NCBI GenBank assembly: GCA_963816955.1
Contig: CAWFME010000004.1
Location: forward strand, 434,001 to 498,000
DNA: 64,000 nucleotides
Direction of reading: 5' to 3'
DNA from: DATFQI01 sp963816955
GTDB lineage: Bacteria; Actinomycetota; Thermoleophilia; Solirubrobacterales; Solirubrobacteraceae
Every line of letters begins with the position of its first letter. Within the stretch, counting starts at the first letter, position 1. The notes under the pieces were generated by a model. That model did not search any database, was not told where the DNA came from, and saw nothing but the letters and a program-made list of their open reading frames with translations. Positions 30,051-39,124 of the stretch are shown piece by piece. Made by a program: the position numbers and the translations under genes.

Positions 30051-30944
30051 CTACCCGCCGGCGCGGCGCAGCACGTCGTAGCGCCCGACGCCGGTCTCGC
30101 CGTCGGCGCGCCAGCGGAAGAACGCGCAGTCGAGCCGGAGCGCGCCGAGGTCGAGCGTGGAGCCGCAGAGCACCTCGCCCGAGACCCGCAGCGGCGGCTC
30201 GTCGTCGTGGAGCCAGAGCTCCATCCCGGCGCGGCGCTGGCGGCCGTCGGCGTCGTAGGTGGTCGAGAGCCGCGGGTCGTCGATCTCCAGCGTGCCCTTC
30301 TCGTCGAGCAGGGCCGCCCAGGTCGCCTCCTCGGCGTGCGGCGCGCCCTCCGGGCGCACGCCGGTCAAGGCGACGCCGTAGCCCGCCTCCGGCCAGACCG
30401 CGACCGTGCGGGCCAGCTCGATCCGCTCCCAGTCGGGCTCGCCCCAGCCGTGCCCGCGCTGGCCGAGGCAGCGGATCTCGTGCGCGCGGCCGCCCGCCCG
30501 CACGGTCCCGCTCACGCCGCACAGCTGCTCGTAGCCCGCCATGCCTCCGGCCTGCGCGACCGCCGCGTCGTCGGCGATCGCGGCCGGCGGGGTGAGCGCC
30601 TCGAAGCGAAGGTCGAAGCCGTGCTGCTCGCCCTCCATGGCGACGTCCCACTCGCGCAGCGGTTCGCCGACGGTCATGCGCAGGCCGCCGAGCGCGATCG
30701 ACTCCCAGCTCGCGTCGCCGGGCACCTCGAGCGCTCCGCGCGCCACCGCGGCGACCGGCTCGCGGCCTGCGAACAGCACCGCCAGCGCGCTGCCGCGCCG
30801 GCCCTCGCCGTCCTCGCCCGGCGACAGGCCGATGCGCGCCAGCCCGTAGAGCTGCGCGCCGGCGTCGCCGAACGCGAACGTCACGGCGTCCGCGAACGCC
30901 GGACCGGTCGGCGTCCGGATGCGCTCGAGCTCCGCGCTGCTCAC
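30051..30944 (-). CDS. Lipocalin-like protein (DUF7064/AttH-like)
   Basis: 297 aa from a GTG at 30944. β-rich, with an N-terminal half containing EWDVAMEGEQHGFDLRFEALTPP and a C-terminal half containing LGQRGHGWGEPDWERIELART, which resembles the GHxWG block of the AttH/CrtC/tocopherol-cyclase fold group. It is the third such protein in the window. It overlaps the fxsA stop by GTGA. Ligand binding or isoprenoid/steroid modification is possible; no catalytic residues can be assigned. Confidence 0.6.
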   Translation of the reverse strand: MSSAELERIRTPTGPAFADAVTFAFGDAGAQLYGLARIGLSPGEDGEGRRGSALAVLFAGREPVAAVARGALEVPGDASWESIALGGLRMTVGEPLREWDVAMEGEQHGFDLRFEALTPPAAIADDAAVAQAGGMAGYEQLCGVSGTVRAGGRAHEIRCLGQRGHGWGEPDWERIELARTVAVWPEAGYGVALTGVRPEGAPHAEEATWAALLDEKGTLEIDDPRLSTTYDADGRQRRAGMELWLHDDEPPLRVSGEVLCGSTLDLGALRLDCAFFRWRADGETGVGRYDVLRRAGG

Positions 30945-31405
30945 GTCGCCGGCCGATCCAGCCCGTCGGGCGGCCGGTCGACCGCCGTGCCCTCGACGTC
31001 GTAGGCCTGGTGCGGCCCGGAACGCGGACCGCTCATCGACGCGACCATCCGCCCGGCGAAGCGCCGGACCAGCACCGCGCGCAGCAGCGCGCGCGTCGGC
31101 GGAAGCAGCAGCAGCACGCCGAGGATGTCCGAGAGGAAGCCCGGCGTGAGCAGCAGCGCCCCGCCGAAGAGCACGAGCGCGCCGTCCATCACCTCGCGCG
31201 CCGGCATCCGGCCCGCTTGCAGCGCCTCGTTGAAGCGCCGCCACGCCAGCCGGCCCTGCGAGCGCGCGAGCAGCGACCCGAGGACCGCGTCGGCGATCAG
31301 CAGCGCGATCGTCCACCAGACGCCGATCAGCTGGCCGATCTGGATCAGCACCGCCAGCTCGGCGATCGGCACGACGATGAAGAGGACGATCAGGAGGAGC
31401 GGCAT
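30941..31405 (-). CDS. fxsA: FxsA family membrane protein
   Basis: 154 aa. Two N-terminal hydrophobic segments (about residues 2-24 and 28-46) and a third around residues 77-101 (LFGGALLLTPGFLSDILGVLLLLPPTR), the most conserved FxsA block. In E. coli FxsA affects exclusion of phage T7 by F plasmids; its native role is unknown. Overlaps the downstream lipocalin-like gene. Confidence 0.85.
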   Translation of the reverse strand: MPLLLIVLFIVVPIAELAVLIQIGQLIGVWWTIALLIADAVLGSLLARSQGRLAWRRFNEALQAGRMPAREVMDGALVLFGGALLLTPGFLSDILGVLLLLPPTRALLRAVLVRRFAGRMVASMSGPRSGPHQAYDVEGTAVDRPPDGLDRPAT

Positions 31406-31432
31406 GGCTCCCTAGACAGTACGGCGGAGGGC

Positions 31433-31660
31433 CTACGAGAACGCGGGCGCCGGCCCGGTGAGCCGGACACCGGCCAGCCGGTCGAGCCCGACGGACTCGA
31501 TCAGCCGGTGGATGTGGGGCTGCGCGCCGGCCAGCCACAGCGTGCGGTCATGCGCCCGCAGGCGCTGCGCGAGACACGCCAGATCCACGATCAACGAGGA
31601 GTCGGCGAAGGTCAGCCCCGACAGGTCGACGATCACGTCGCGGGTCGCTCGCAGCGCCAC
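31433..31660 (-). CDS. STAS-domain anti-sigma factor antagonist-like protein, start uncertain (possibly broken)
   Basis: The clear part is 75 aa from a GTG at 31660: RDVIVDLSGLTFADSSLIVDLACLAQRL is the STAS core with the phosphorylatable Ser in FADSS. The frame is open upstream and encodes a plausible first β-strand (FDEQLAILVISGDEDRAT), so the native protein should be about 110 aa. The natural ATG (31768) is followed two codons later by an in-frame TAG (31760-31762), and no other good start lies between. It is therefore either a pseudogene, a sequencing error or a protein with an unusual start. Confidence 0.55.
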   Translation of the reverse strand: MALRATRDVIVDLSGLTFADSSLIVDLACLAQRLRAHDRTLWLAGAQPHIHRLIESVGLDRLAGVRLTGPAPAFS

Positions 31661-31808
31661 CGAGATCGGTCGGCGGCGGCGTCCACTCGTTGCGCGGTCC
31701 TCGTCCCCCGAGATGACCAGGATCGCGAGCTGTTCATCGAAGCTGACGATCGGGGGAACCTATTGCATACCTGGCGGTTCGTACAAGCCCCCGGGTACCA
31801 TCACCTGA

Positions 31809-32108
31809 ATGATCGTCGACGAAGAGGAAGTCACAGAGGCCCTCAGCAACGTGATCGACCCCGAGCTGGGGCTCGACTTCGTGGAGCTCGGGCTCGTCTA
31901 CGGCGTCGAGATCGACGGCGGAACGGTGACCGTCACCTTCACGCTGACGACCCCCGCGTGCCCGATCGGGCCCCAGGTCTCCGAGCAGATGCAGGAGTTC
32001 GTGGGCGAGATCGAGGGCGTCGAGGAGGTCGTGACCAACATGGTCTTCACACCGCCGTGGACCCCGGACAAGATGTCCGAGGACGCGAAGTTCGCGCTCG
32101 GCTACTAA
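31809..32108 (+). CDS. MIP18-family metal-sulfur cluster assembly protein (SufT-like)
   Basis: 99 aa. Single MIP18/DUF59 domain: EEEVTEALSNVIDPELGLDFVELGLVYGVEI, the conserved TPACPIGP with its Cys (about residue 51), and FTPPWTPDKMSEDAK. Members help mature Fe-S proteins. No suf genes lie in the window. The stop overlaps the convergent WS/DGAT gene by 4 bp. Confidence 0.9.
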   Translation: MIVDEEEVTEALSNVIDPELGLDFVELGLVYGVEIDGGTVTVTFTLTTPACPIGPQVSEQMQEFVGEIEGVEEVVTNMVFTPPWTPDKMSEDAKFALGY

Positions 32109-33553
32109 GCCTTCGACGCTGAGGTGCGCTTGCGCGCCTTCGCCGTGCCCTTGGACTTCTTCTTGGCCGCCACGACGAGCTCCTCGAGCGCGACCTCCAG
32201 GTCGCGGCCGAACTCGTCGAGGTCGGGCATCGCGTCGAAGTCGCCGAGCAGCCCGAAGTCGATCCCGCCGTTGTAGGACATGATCGCGATCGCGAGCGCG
32301 TGGTCGCGCGGCAGGAACGCGACCGGGAACAGGTCCTGCAGCTCGCGCCCGAGCAGGTAGAGCGGGAACTGCGGGCCGGGCACGTTGGTGACGATCAGGT
32401 TGAACAGGCGCGTGGAGAAGTTGATCCGCGAGGCCTGGGCGAGGATCGTCGGCGGCGCGAACCCCTGCAGGCCGGCGAGCATCTCGGCGCCGATCGCCTG
32501 CTTGGACTCCTTGAGCCCGTCCATCGCCTCGCGCACGACGGCCAGCCGCGCGACGGGATCCTCGACGTAGACCGGCAGCGGGCCGCGCATCGCGGCGATC
32601 CGGTTGCCCATCGTGTGGTGCTGGTCCGCGGCGCGGATCGAGACCGGGACGAGCGCGCGCAGCTCCATCCCCTCCGTGCGCACGCCGCGCGTGCGCAGCC
32701 AGTGGCGCAGCGCGCCGGCCACGACCGCGAGCACGACGTCGTTGACCGTGCCGCCTAGCGCGTCCTTGACGCGCTTGAAGTCGGCCAGGTCCTGCCGGAC
32801 GAAGGCGAACCGGCGGTGCGGGCCGATCGGCACGTTCAGCGGCGTCTCCGGCGCGGGGTTCAGTCCGGCCCACGCGACCTCGCCGACGCCCTCGATCGCC
32901 TCGCGCGCGACCTCGAGGCTGCGCTGCGGGTGCGCGGCGGCACCGAGCGCCTTGCCGCCGAGCTCGAACGGCGTGCGCACGAGTCCTCTGATGCCCTTCG
33001 CGGCGAGCTGAGCCGCGCTGGGCTCCTGCTTGGGCACCCACGGCTCGCCCTCGTGCGGCGTCGACGGCGGCACGGGCTCGGCGTCGAACAGCACGGTCGC
33101 GAGATCCACGCCGGCCACGCCGTCGACGAGCGCGTGATGGGTCTTGGAGATCAGCGCGAAGCGGTTCTCCTCGAGCCCCTGGACGAGCCACGTCTCCCAC
33201 AGCGGCTTGGAGCGGTCCAGGCGCTGCGAGTGCACGCGCGCGGCCAGCGCGCGCAGCTGCTCCTCGGAGCCCGGCGCCGGCAGCGCGGTGTGGCGCACGT
33301 GGTACTGCAGGTTGAAGTTCGGGTCGTCGACCCACAGCGGCCGGCCCGTCTCCAACGGCGGGAAGGCGAGCTTCTGGCGGTAGCGCGGCACCAGATGCAG
33401 GCGGCTGCGGATCTGCGTGCAGAAGTCCTCGTAGTCCGGCGGCGGTCCCTCGAAGATCAGGACCGCGCCGACGTGCATGTGCGCGTTCTCGACCTCCTGC
33501 GCGAGGAACGAGGCGTCCACCGCGGTCAGCCGGTCACCGTGAGCCTGGGCCAT
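32105..33553 (-). CDS. Wax ester synthase/diacylglycerol acyltransferase (WS/DGAT)
   Basis: 482 aa. The acyltransferase motif HHALVDG lies at about residues 139-145, preceded by the family PLWETWLVQGL block; the C-terminal half has NVPGPQFPLYLLGREL (the ND/NVPG motif). It esterifies acyl-CoA to a fatty alcohol or diacylglycerol for storage lipid, as in mycobacteria. The Lys/Arg-rich C-terminus (KKKSKGTAKARKRTS) is unusual and could bind membrane or lipid bodies. The neighbouring acyl-CoA dehydrogenase fits a lipid-turnover role. Confidence 0.92.
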   Translation of the reverse strand: MAQAHGDRLTAVDASFLAQEVENAHMHVGAVLIFEGPPPDYEDFCTQIRSRLHLVPRYRQKLAFPPLETGRPLWVDDPNFNLQYHVRHTALPAPGSEEQLRALAARVHSQRLDRSKPLWETWLVQGLEENRFALISKTHHALVDGVAGVDLATVLFDAEPVPPSTPHEGEPWVPKQEPSAAQLAAKGIRGLVRTPFELGGKALGAAAHPQRSLEVAREAIEGVGEVAWAGLNPAPETPLNVPIGPHRRFAFVRQDLADFKRVKDALGGTVNDVVLAVVAGALRHWLRTRGVRTEGMELRALVPVSIRAADQHHTMGNRIAAMRGPLPVYVEDPVARLAVVREAMDGLKESKQAIGAEMLAGLQGFAPPTILAQASRINFSTRLFNLIVTNVPGPQFPLYLLGRELQDLFPVAFLPRDHALAIAIMSYNGGIDFGLLGDFDAMPDLDEFGRDLEVALEELVVAAKKKSKGTAKARKRTSASKA

Positions 33554-33571
33554 GGTCTGAGCCTATAGCGA

Positions 33572-34315
33572 TCAGAGCAGCGCGGTGACCAGCCCGCCGA
33601 CCACCGCAAGCACGAGCGTGGCGTTGAGCACCGGCTCGAAGCGGCCCGTCTCGGCGAGGCGGGTGAACACGCGGCGCCCGACCAGGTGCGCGAGCAGGAC
33701 GAGCGGGACGAACAGCGCGATGATCCATCCGCGCGGCACCGCATCCGAGGTCCCGGTCGCGAGGATCGCCATTGCGCCGATCACGCTCAGCCCGAGCTGG
33801 CAGACCATCAGCGTGTCGCGCACGGTCCCGGGGTCGTCACCGCGGCCGAGCAGGTAGAGCAACAGCGGCGGCCCGCTCGTGTTCGTCGAGGTCACGAGCG
33901 CGCCGGCGCTCAGGCCGGTCACCGGGGCCGCCCAGCGCGGCTCCGCGCCCCGGGCCTGCGCGGGCGCGCGGCGGCGGACGAGCAGCGTCGCGGCGACGCC
34001 GACGCTGACCGCGATCTGCAGCGTGACCGCGTCGAGCGCGCGCAGCACGGCGACGCCCGCGACCGCGGCGGGCACCGCCCAGGCGAGGACGATCGCGCTG
34101 CGCCGGAGCATCGGCTGCGGGCGGCGGCCCTCCGTGGCGAGCGTCAAGACCCCGATCTCGGTGCCGAGCAGCAACAGGAGGCCGATCGCCTCGTGCGAGT
34201 CCAGCGCCGCGAACGCCAGCGGCGCCGCCAGCAGGGCGAAGCCGAACCCGGTCGCCGCCTGCACGGCCGCGCCGGCGAAGATGGCGAGCGCGGCGACGGC
34301 GAGCAGCAGGGTCAT
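33572..34315 (-). CDS. TauE/SafE family membrane transporter
   Basis: 247 aa with about eight hydrophobic segments in two repeats. Typical features are AAVQAATGFGFALLAAPLAF near the N-terminus and GLSAGALVTSTNTSGPPLLLYLL at the start of the second repeat. Family members export sulfoacetate, sulfite or other organic anions; the substrate is unknown. Divergent from the acyl-CoA dehydrogenase. Confidence 0.85.
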   Translation of the reverse strand: MTLLLAVAALAIFAGAAVQAATGFGFALLAAPLAFAALDSHEAIGLLLLLGTEIGVLTLATEGRRPQPMLRRSAIVLAWAVPAAVAGVAVLRALDAVTLQIAVSVGVAATLLVRRRAPAQARGAEPRWAAPVTGLSAGALVTSTNTSGPPLLLYLLGRGDDPGTVRDTLMVCQLGLSVIGAMAILATGTSDAVPRGWIIALFVPLVLLAHLVGRRVFTRLAETGRFEPVLNATLVLAVVGGLVTALL

Positions 34316-34369
34316 CGCGGCCCACCCTAGACTCAGGCCGGGAACCCGACTCCGACGCGGGGGGAACGC

Positions 34370-35671
34370 ATGGCCTGGGATTTCTCGACCGAGCCCGAGT
34401 TCCAGCAGCAGCTGGACTGGATGCGCGCATTCGTGCGCGAGGAGATCTGGCCGATCGAGACGATCTTCGACCAGCTCGACGACGACGCGTTCCGGCGGCT
34501 GATCGCGCCGCTGCAGGATCAGGTGCGCGAGCGCGGCCTGTGGGCCGCGCACCTGGATCCCGAGCTGGGCGGCCAGGGCTTCGGCCAGGTCAAGCTCGGC
34601 CTGATGCACGAGATCCTCGGCACGACACCGTTCGCCCCCGCCGTGTTCGGCAACGCCGCGCCCGACTCGGGCAACTCGGAGATCCTCGCGCTGGCCGGGA
34701 CGGAGGACCAGAAGCAGCAGTGGCTGCACCCGCTGCTGGCCGGCGACCTCAAGTCGGCGTTCTCGATGACCGAGCCGCACACCGCGGGCTCGGACCCGAC
34801 GCTGCTGGAGACGACCGCGGTGCTCGAGGGCGACGAGTGGGTCGTCAACGGCCGCAAGTGGTTCTCCTCCAACGCGTCGGTCGCGGACTTCCTGATCGTG
34901 ATGGCGGTCACCGACCCCGAGGCTGGCCCGTACAAGCGCGCGTCGATGCTGATCGTCCCGGTCGACACGCCCGGCGTGAACATCCTGCGCGACATCCCGA
35001 CTATGGAGCACCCCTACGAGCACTACGGCCGCTACGGCGGGCACTCCGAGATCGTCTACGAGGACGTGCGCGTCCCGGCCGACGCGCTGCTCGGCCCGCG
35101 CGGCGCCGGCTTCCTGATCGCGCAGCAGCGGCTCGGACCCGGCCGCATCCACCACTGCATGCGCTGGCTGGGCGTCTCCAAGCGCGCCTTCGACATGCTC
35201 TGCGAGCGCGCCGTCACCCGCCACGCGCACGGCTCCGCGCTGGCCGACAAGCAGACGGTGCAGAACTGGGTCGCGGACTCCGCCGCGCAGATGCACGCGG
35301 CGCGGCTGATGACGCTGCACGCCGCGTGGAAGATGGACGCCGAGGGCGCCGCGGCCGCCCGCCAGGAGATCGCGCTGATCAAGTTCTACGGCGCGGGCGT
35401 GCTGCACGACGTGGTCGACCGCGCGCTGCAGGTCCACGGCGCGCTCGGCTACTCGACCGACCTCCCGCTGGAGGCGATGTACCGCTTCGCCCGCGCGGCG
35501 CGGATCTACGACGGCCCGGACGAGGTCCACCGCCAGAGCGTCGCCCGCCGCATCCTGCGCGGCTACGAGGCGCCGGAGGACGGCGTGCCGAGCGAGCACG
35601 TCCCGACGCGCCGCGAGGCCGCCCGCCAGCGCTTCGCCGACCTGTTGGAGGCGGTGACCTCCAACGACTAA
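34370..35671 (+). CDS. Acyl-CoA dehydrogenase family protein
   Basis: 433 aa FAD enzyme. The FAD/substrate signature is AFSMTEPHTAGSDPTLL; WVVNGRKWFSSNAS is the ACAD β-domain; the C-terminal helices contain QVHGALGYSTDLPLE and RAARIYDGPDEVHRQSVARRIL. It would oxidise an acyl-CoA at the α-β bond. The GGGGGA SD stands 4 nt before the ATG. Resembles the ACAD10/11-like bacterial group, which favours long or branched acyl-CoAs, but specificity is not certain. Confidence 0.9.
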   Translation: MAWDFSTEPEFQQQLDWMRAFVREEIWPIETIFDQLDDDAFRRLIAPLQDQVRERGLWAAHLDPELGGQGFGQVKLGLMHEILGTTPFAPAVFGNAAPDSGNSEILALAGTEDQKQQWLHPLLAGDLKSAFSMTEPHTAGSDPTLLETTAVLEGDEWVVNGRKWFSSNASVADFLIVMAVTDPEAGPYKRASMLIVPVDTPGVNILRDIPTMEHPYEHYGRYGGHSEIVYEDVRVPADALLGPRGAGFLIAQQRLGPGRIHHCMRWLGVSKRAFDMLCERAVTRHAHGSALADKQTVQNWVADSAAQMHAARLMTLHAAWKMDAEGAAAARQEIALIKFYGAGVLHDVVDRALQVHGALGYSTDLPLEAMYRFARAARIYDGPDEVHRQSVARRILRGYEAPEDGVPSEHVPTRREAARQRFADLLEAVTSND

Positions 35672-35690
35672 GCCCGGCCTGGTCATCGCC

Positions 35691-36581
35691 ATGATCGCCG
35701 TCCCCGCCGTCATCGTCGTCGCGCTCGTGCTCGCGCTCACCGCGGGCGGCTCCGGGGAGGAGACGCAGCAGCCCCAGAGCGACCCCGCGGCCGCAACCGC
35801 GACCCGCGCCGACCGCTTCGACTCCGCGCGCGCGTGGAAGCACCTCGAATACCAGCTCTCGCTCGGCCCGCGGCCGGCCGGCTCGCCGCAGCTCGCGAAG
35901 CTGGCGGAGTACCTCCGGGCGCGGCTGCCGCGCGGTCACTTCGAGCCGGTGCCCGGCCACCCCGGCCTGCGCAACGTCGCCGGCCGGATCCCCGGCCGCA
36001 AGCCCGCGGTCGTGCTCGCCGCCCACTACGACACGAAGAACCTGCCCGGCTTCGTGGGGGCCAACGACGGCGCAGGCGGGACGGCCGCCGTGCTCGAGAT
36101 CGCCCGCGCGCTGCGCAAGCTCAAGCGGCCGAGCGGCGCGCCGGAGATCCGCTTCGTCTTCTTCGACGGCGAGGAGGCCACGGACGACTCCCGCCCGTTC
36201 GAGGCGACCGCGCTGCGCGGCTCGAAGGCCTACGCCGCCCGCCACGCCAAGGCGATCCGCGCCCTCGTGCTGCTCGACTTCGTGGCCGAGAAGGGCGAGA
36301 TGCGGATCCCGCGCGAGGCGGGCTCCGACGCCAAGCTCTGGCGCCGGCTGCGGGCCGCGGCCAAGCGCGTCGGCTCCGCCCGGGCGTTCCCTCCCGGCCT
36401 GGTCGGCGAGATCACCGACGACCACACGCCGTTCGCGCGCCGCGGGATCCCAGCGATCGACCTGATCGACTTCACGTTCGAGTGCTGGCACCAGACCTGC
36501 GACGACGCCTCGGCGGTCTCCGAGCGCTCGCTGGACCTCTCCGGCGAGGCCGTGCTCGAGCTGCTGCGCAGCTGGCGCTAG
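35691..36581 (+). CDS. M28-family zinc peptidase, membrane-anchored or secreted
   Basis: 296 aa. An N-terminal hydrophobic segment (MIAVPAVIVVALVLALTAGG) acts as signal or anchor. Zinc ligands follow the M28 order: AAHYDTKN (His), GANDGAGGTA (bridging Asp), FFDGEEATDD (catalytic Glu plus ligand Glu), LLDF (Asp), and CWHQTCDD (His). The same layout is found in glutaminyl-peptide cyclases (DFTFECWHQTCDD is close to that group), so QC activity is a real alternative to aminopeptidase. Acts outside the cytoplasm. Confidence 0.85.
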   Translation: MIAVPAVIVVALVLALTAGGSGEETQQPQSDPAAATATRADRFDSARAWKHLEYQLSLGPRPAGSPQLAKLAEYLRARLPRGHFEPVPGHPGLRNVAGRIPGRKPAVVLAAHYDTKNLPGFVGANDGAGGTAAVLEIARALRKLKRPSGAPEIRFVFFDGEEATDDSRPFEATALRGSKAYAARHAKAIRALVLLDFVAEKGEMRIPREAGSDAKLWRRLRAAAKRVGSARAFPPGLVGEITDDHTPFARRGIPAIDLIDFTFECWHQTCDDASAVSERSLDLSGEAVLELLRSWR

Positions 36582-36615
36582 CACCCCTCGCGTTCGGAGG
36601 TACTAGCCTGGAGGT

Positions 36616-37569
36616 ATGGTCGAGAAGCTCCTGCTCGCCGCTCCCCGCGGCTACTGCGCCGGCGTCGACCGGGCCGTACAGACCGTCGAGCGCGCGCTCG
36701 AGCTGTACGGGGCCCCGGTCTACGTGCGCAAGGAGATCGTCCACAACAAGCACGTCGTCGCGCAGCTGCGCGAGCGCGGCGCGATCTTCGTGGAGGAGCT
36801 CGACGACTCGATCCCCGAGGGCGCCGTCACCGTCTTCTCCGCCCACGGCGTCTCGCCCGCGGTCCACGCCGACGCAGAGCGCCGCGGCCTGCAGACGATC
36901 GACGCGACGTGCCCGCTGGTGACCAAGGTCCATCGCGAGGCGGTGAAGTTCGCCGGCGACGGCTACACGATCGTGCTGATCGGCCACGCCGGCCACGAGG
37001 AGGTCGAGGGCACGATGGGGGAGGCCCCCGAGCACATCGTGCTCGTGGAGACCGAGGCCGACGTGGACGCGCTCGAGGTCGAGGACCCCGACCGCGTCGC
37101 CTACATCTCCCAGACCACGCTGTCGGTCGACGAGACGCGCTCGATCATCGCCCGCCTGCGCGAGAAGTTCCCCGGCATCACGGGCCCGCGCACGGACGAC
37201 ATCTGTTACGCGACGACCAACCGCCAGGCGGCCGTCAAGCAGATGGCCGCGGAATGCGACCTGGTGCTCGTGATCGGCTCGCGCAACTCGTCCAACTCGC
37301 AGCGCCTGGTCGACGTCGCGCGCGACTACGGCGCCGACGCGCACCTGATCGACAACGAGACGCAGGTCCGCGACGAGTGGCTCGAGCACGCCCGCGTCGT
37401 GGGCATCTCCTCCGGCGCCAGCGCGCCCGAGGAGCTCGTCACGCGCCTCGTGGACTACTTCCGCGCCCGCGGCACCGAGGACATCGGTGAGTTCGAGGTC
37501 ATGCGCGAGGACGTCCGGTTCATGCTGCCGAAGACGATCCGGCAGGCCATGACCGCATCGAGCGCCTGA
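36616..37569 (+). CDS. ispH: 4-hydroxy-3-methylbut-2-enyl diphosphate reductase
   Basis: 317 aa. Last step of the MEP isoprenoid pathway: reduces HMBPP to IPP and DMAPP. The three 4Fe-4S Cys are present (Cys14 in PRGYCAGV, Cys99 in DATCPLVTKVH, Cys197 in DDICYATTNRQ), as are the substrate-binding His43, His77 and His127 and the catalytic Glu129 (GHEEVEGTMGE). It supplies precursors for any prenyl-quinone or tocochromanol. A GGAGG SD precedes the ATG. Monocistronic in this window. Confidence 0.97.
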   Translation: MVEKLLLAAPRGYCAGVDRAVQTVERALELYGAPVYVRKEIVHNKHVVAQLRERGAIFVEELDDSIPEGAVTVFSAHGVSPAVHADAERRGLQTIDATCPLVTKVHREAVKFAGDGYTIVLIGHAGHEEVEGTMGEAPEHIVLVETEADVDALEVEDPDRVAYISQTTLSVDETRSIIARLREKFPGITGPRTDDICYATTNRQAAVKQMAAECDLVLVIGSRNSSNSQRLVDVARDYGADAHLIDNETQVRDEWLEHARVVGISSGASAPEELVTRLVDYFRARGTEDIGEFEVMREDVRFMLPKTIRQAMTASSA

Positions 37570-37630
37570 ACGCGTTTAAGAGCCGTTAGCGCCAGGCTTG
37601 AGCCGGCCCTGCAGGTGGCAGGCTGATCTC

Positions 37631-39124
37631 GTGCGCGCCCGCGTCTCGATCCCCCCTGCGCTGCTCGCGACGCTCGGCCTGCTGATGGCCGGCTCGCTGC
37701 TGCTGCGGATGTCCGGCCTGGAGTCCGGCTACTGGATCGACGAGGGGATCGCCGTCGGGATCGCCTCCCACGACTTCCTCGACATCCCGTCGACGCTGGT
37801 CATGGACGGCTCGCCGCCGCTGTACTACCTGCTCCTGCACGCCTGGATGGGGATCGTGGGGGAGAGCGAGGCGGCCACGCGCGCGCTCTCGCTGATCTTC
37901 GCCGTGGTGGCCGTGCCCGTCGCCTACTGGGCCGGCAACACGATCTTCGACCGCCGCACGGGCGTGCTCGCCGCCGTCGGCATCGGCGCCTGCCCGTTCC
38001 TGAACTACTACGCGCAGGAGACGAGGATGTACTCGCTCGTCGTCGTCCTGTCGCTGCTCGCCTCGGCGAGCTTCGTGCTCGCCTTCCTGCACGGCCGCCG
38101 CGGGCACCTGATCGCGCTCGGCGCGTGGATGACGCTGCTGTTCTACACGCACGCGTGGGGCCTCTACCTCGCGGTCGCGATGGCCTGCGCCTGGCTCGTC
38201 CTGTGGCGCCGCGGCCGGGTCGAAGGCCGCGACGGGCTGCTGGTCGCCGGCGCGGTGCTGCTGCTGTACGCGCCGTGGATCCCCACGCTGATCACGCAGG
38301 CGCAGCACACGGGGGCGCCATGGTCGGACCGGCCGACGGCGTTCTACCTGCTGTGGATCCCGTTCACCCTCTTCGGGGAGGACGACCGCTGGCTCGCCAC
38401 CCCGCTGCTGATGCTCGCCGTGGTGACCGCGCTGCGCCGGCTGAGCGATCGCGACGGAGCGATCCGCGTGCTGGCCGGGCTCGCCCTGGGCGCGGCGCTC
38501 GCGGCCTGGATCGGCTCCCAGATCGAGCCCGCGTGGGCCAACCGCTACTTCGCCGTGTTCCTCGGCCCCCTGGTGCTCGCGCTCGCGGCGGTCCTCGCCC
38601 GCGGCAACCGGCTGACCGCGATCGCGCTCGTGGGCGTCGCGGCGGTGTGGCTCATCCACGCGCCGATCGCGGAGCGCAGCAACGTGCGCACGGTCGCCGC
38701 CGAGGTGACGCCGGTCATCCGGCCCGGCGACGTCGTCGCCTCGACGCAGCCCGAGCAGGTCCCCGTGCTCTCGCGCTACCTGCCCAGCGGCGTGCTGTAC
38801 GTGACCCCGCTCGGGATGGTCTACGACGAGCGGGTCACGGACTGGCGCAACGGGATCGACCGGCTGCGCGCCGGCAAGCCGGGCCGCGACATGCTGCCGC
38901 TGCTGGAACGGCTCGGCGCGGGGCGCCGGATCCTGCTGGTCACGCCGATCCCCAACAAGCCGCTCTCCAACGCCCCGTGGAAGCGGGCGATCCGGGCGCG
39001 CACGCGCGAGTGGCGCGCCGCGCTGCACCGCGACCCGCGGCTGCGCGAGATCGAGGCGCCCCGGCGCGGGCCGCTCAAGCACCTCCGCAGCACCGTGCGG
39101 GCCGAGGTCTTCGAGGTCAAGTAG
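37631..39124 (+). CDS. Polytopic membrane glycosyltransferase (GT39/ArnT-like)
   Basis: 497 aa from a GTG at 37631, with about eleven hydrophobic segments. The first extracytoplasmic loop has SGYWIDEGIAVGIASHDF with the catalytic Asp-Glu pair typical of GT-C enzymes; NYYAQETRMYSLVVVL is another family block. These enzymes use lipid-linked sugars at the outer face of the membrane. The Arg-rich soluble C-terminal domain lies after about residue 380. A TTG-initiated longer version from 37598 is possible. Overlaps the convergent CoA-transferase by 8 bp. Confidence 0.8.
   Translation: MRARVSIPPALLATLGLLMAGSLLLRMSGLESGYWIDEGIAVGIASHDFLDIPSTLVMDGSPPLYYLLLHAWMGIVGESEAATRALSLIFAVVAVPVAYWAGNTIFDRRTGVLAAVGIGACPFLNYYAQETRMYSLVVVLSLLASASFVLAFLHGRRGHLIALGAWMTLLFYTHAWGLYLAVAMACAWLVLWRRGRVEGRDGLLVAGAVLLLYAPWIPTLITQAQHTGAPWSDRPTAFYLLWIPFTLFGEDDRWLATPLLMLAVVTALRRLSDRDGAIRVLAGLALGAALAAWIGSQIEPAWANRYFAVFLGPLVLALAAVLARGNRLTAIALVGVAAVWLIHAPIAERSNVRTVAAEVTPVIRPGDVVASTQPEQVPVLSRYLPSGVLYVTPLGMVYDERVTDWRNGIDRLRAGKPGRDMLPLLERLGAGRRILLVTPIPNKPLSNAPWKRAIRARTREWRAALHRDPRLREIEAPRRGPLKHLRSTVRAEVFEVK

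Noticed and set aside
37582..37593. GCCGTTAGCGCC shared with the end of repeat copy B (55283-55294)
   Set aside because: Only 12 nt match, with no conserved core or hairpin nearby; likely chance in G+C-rich DNA.
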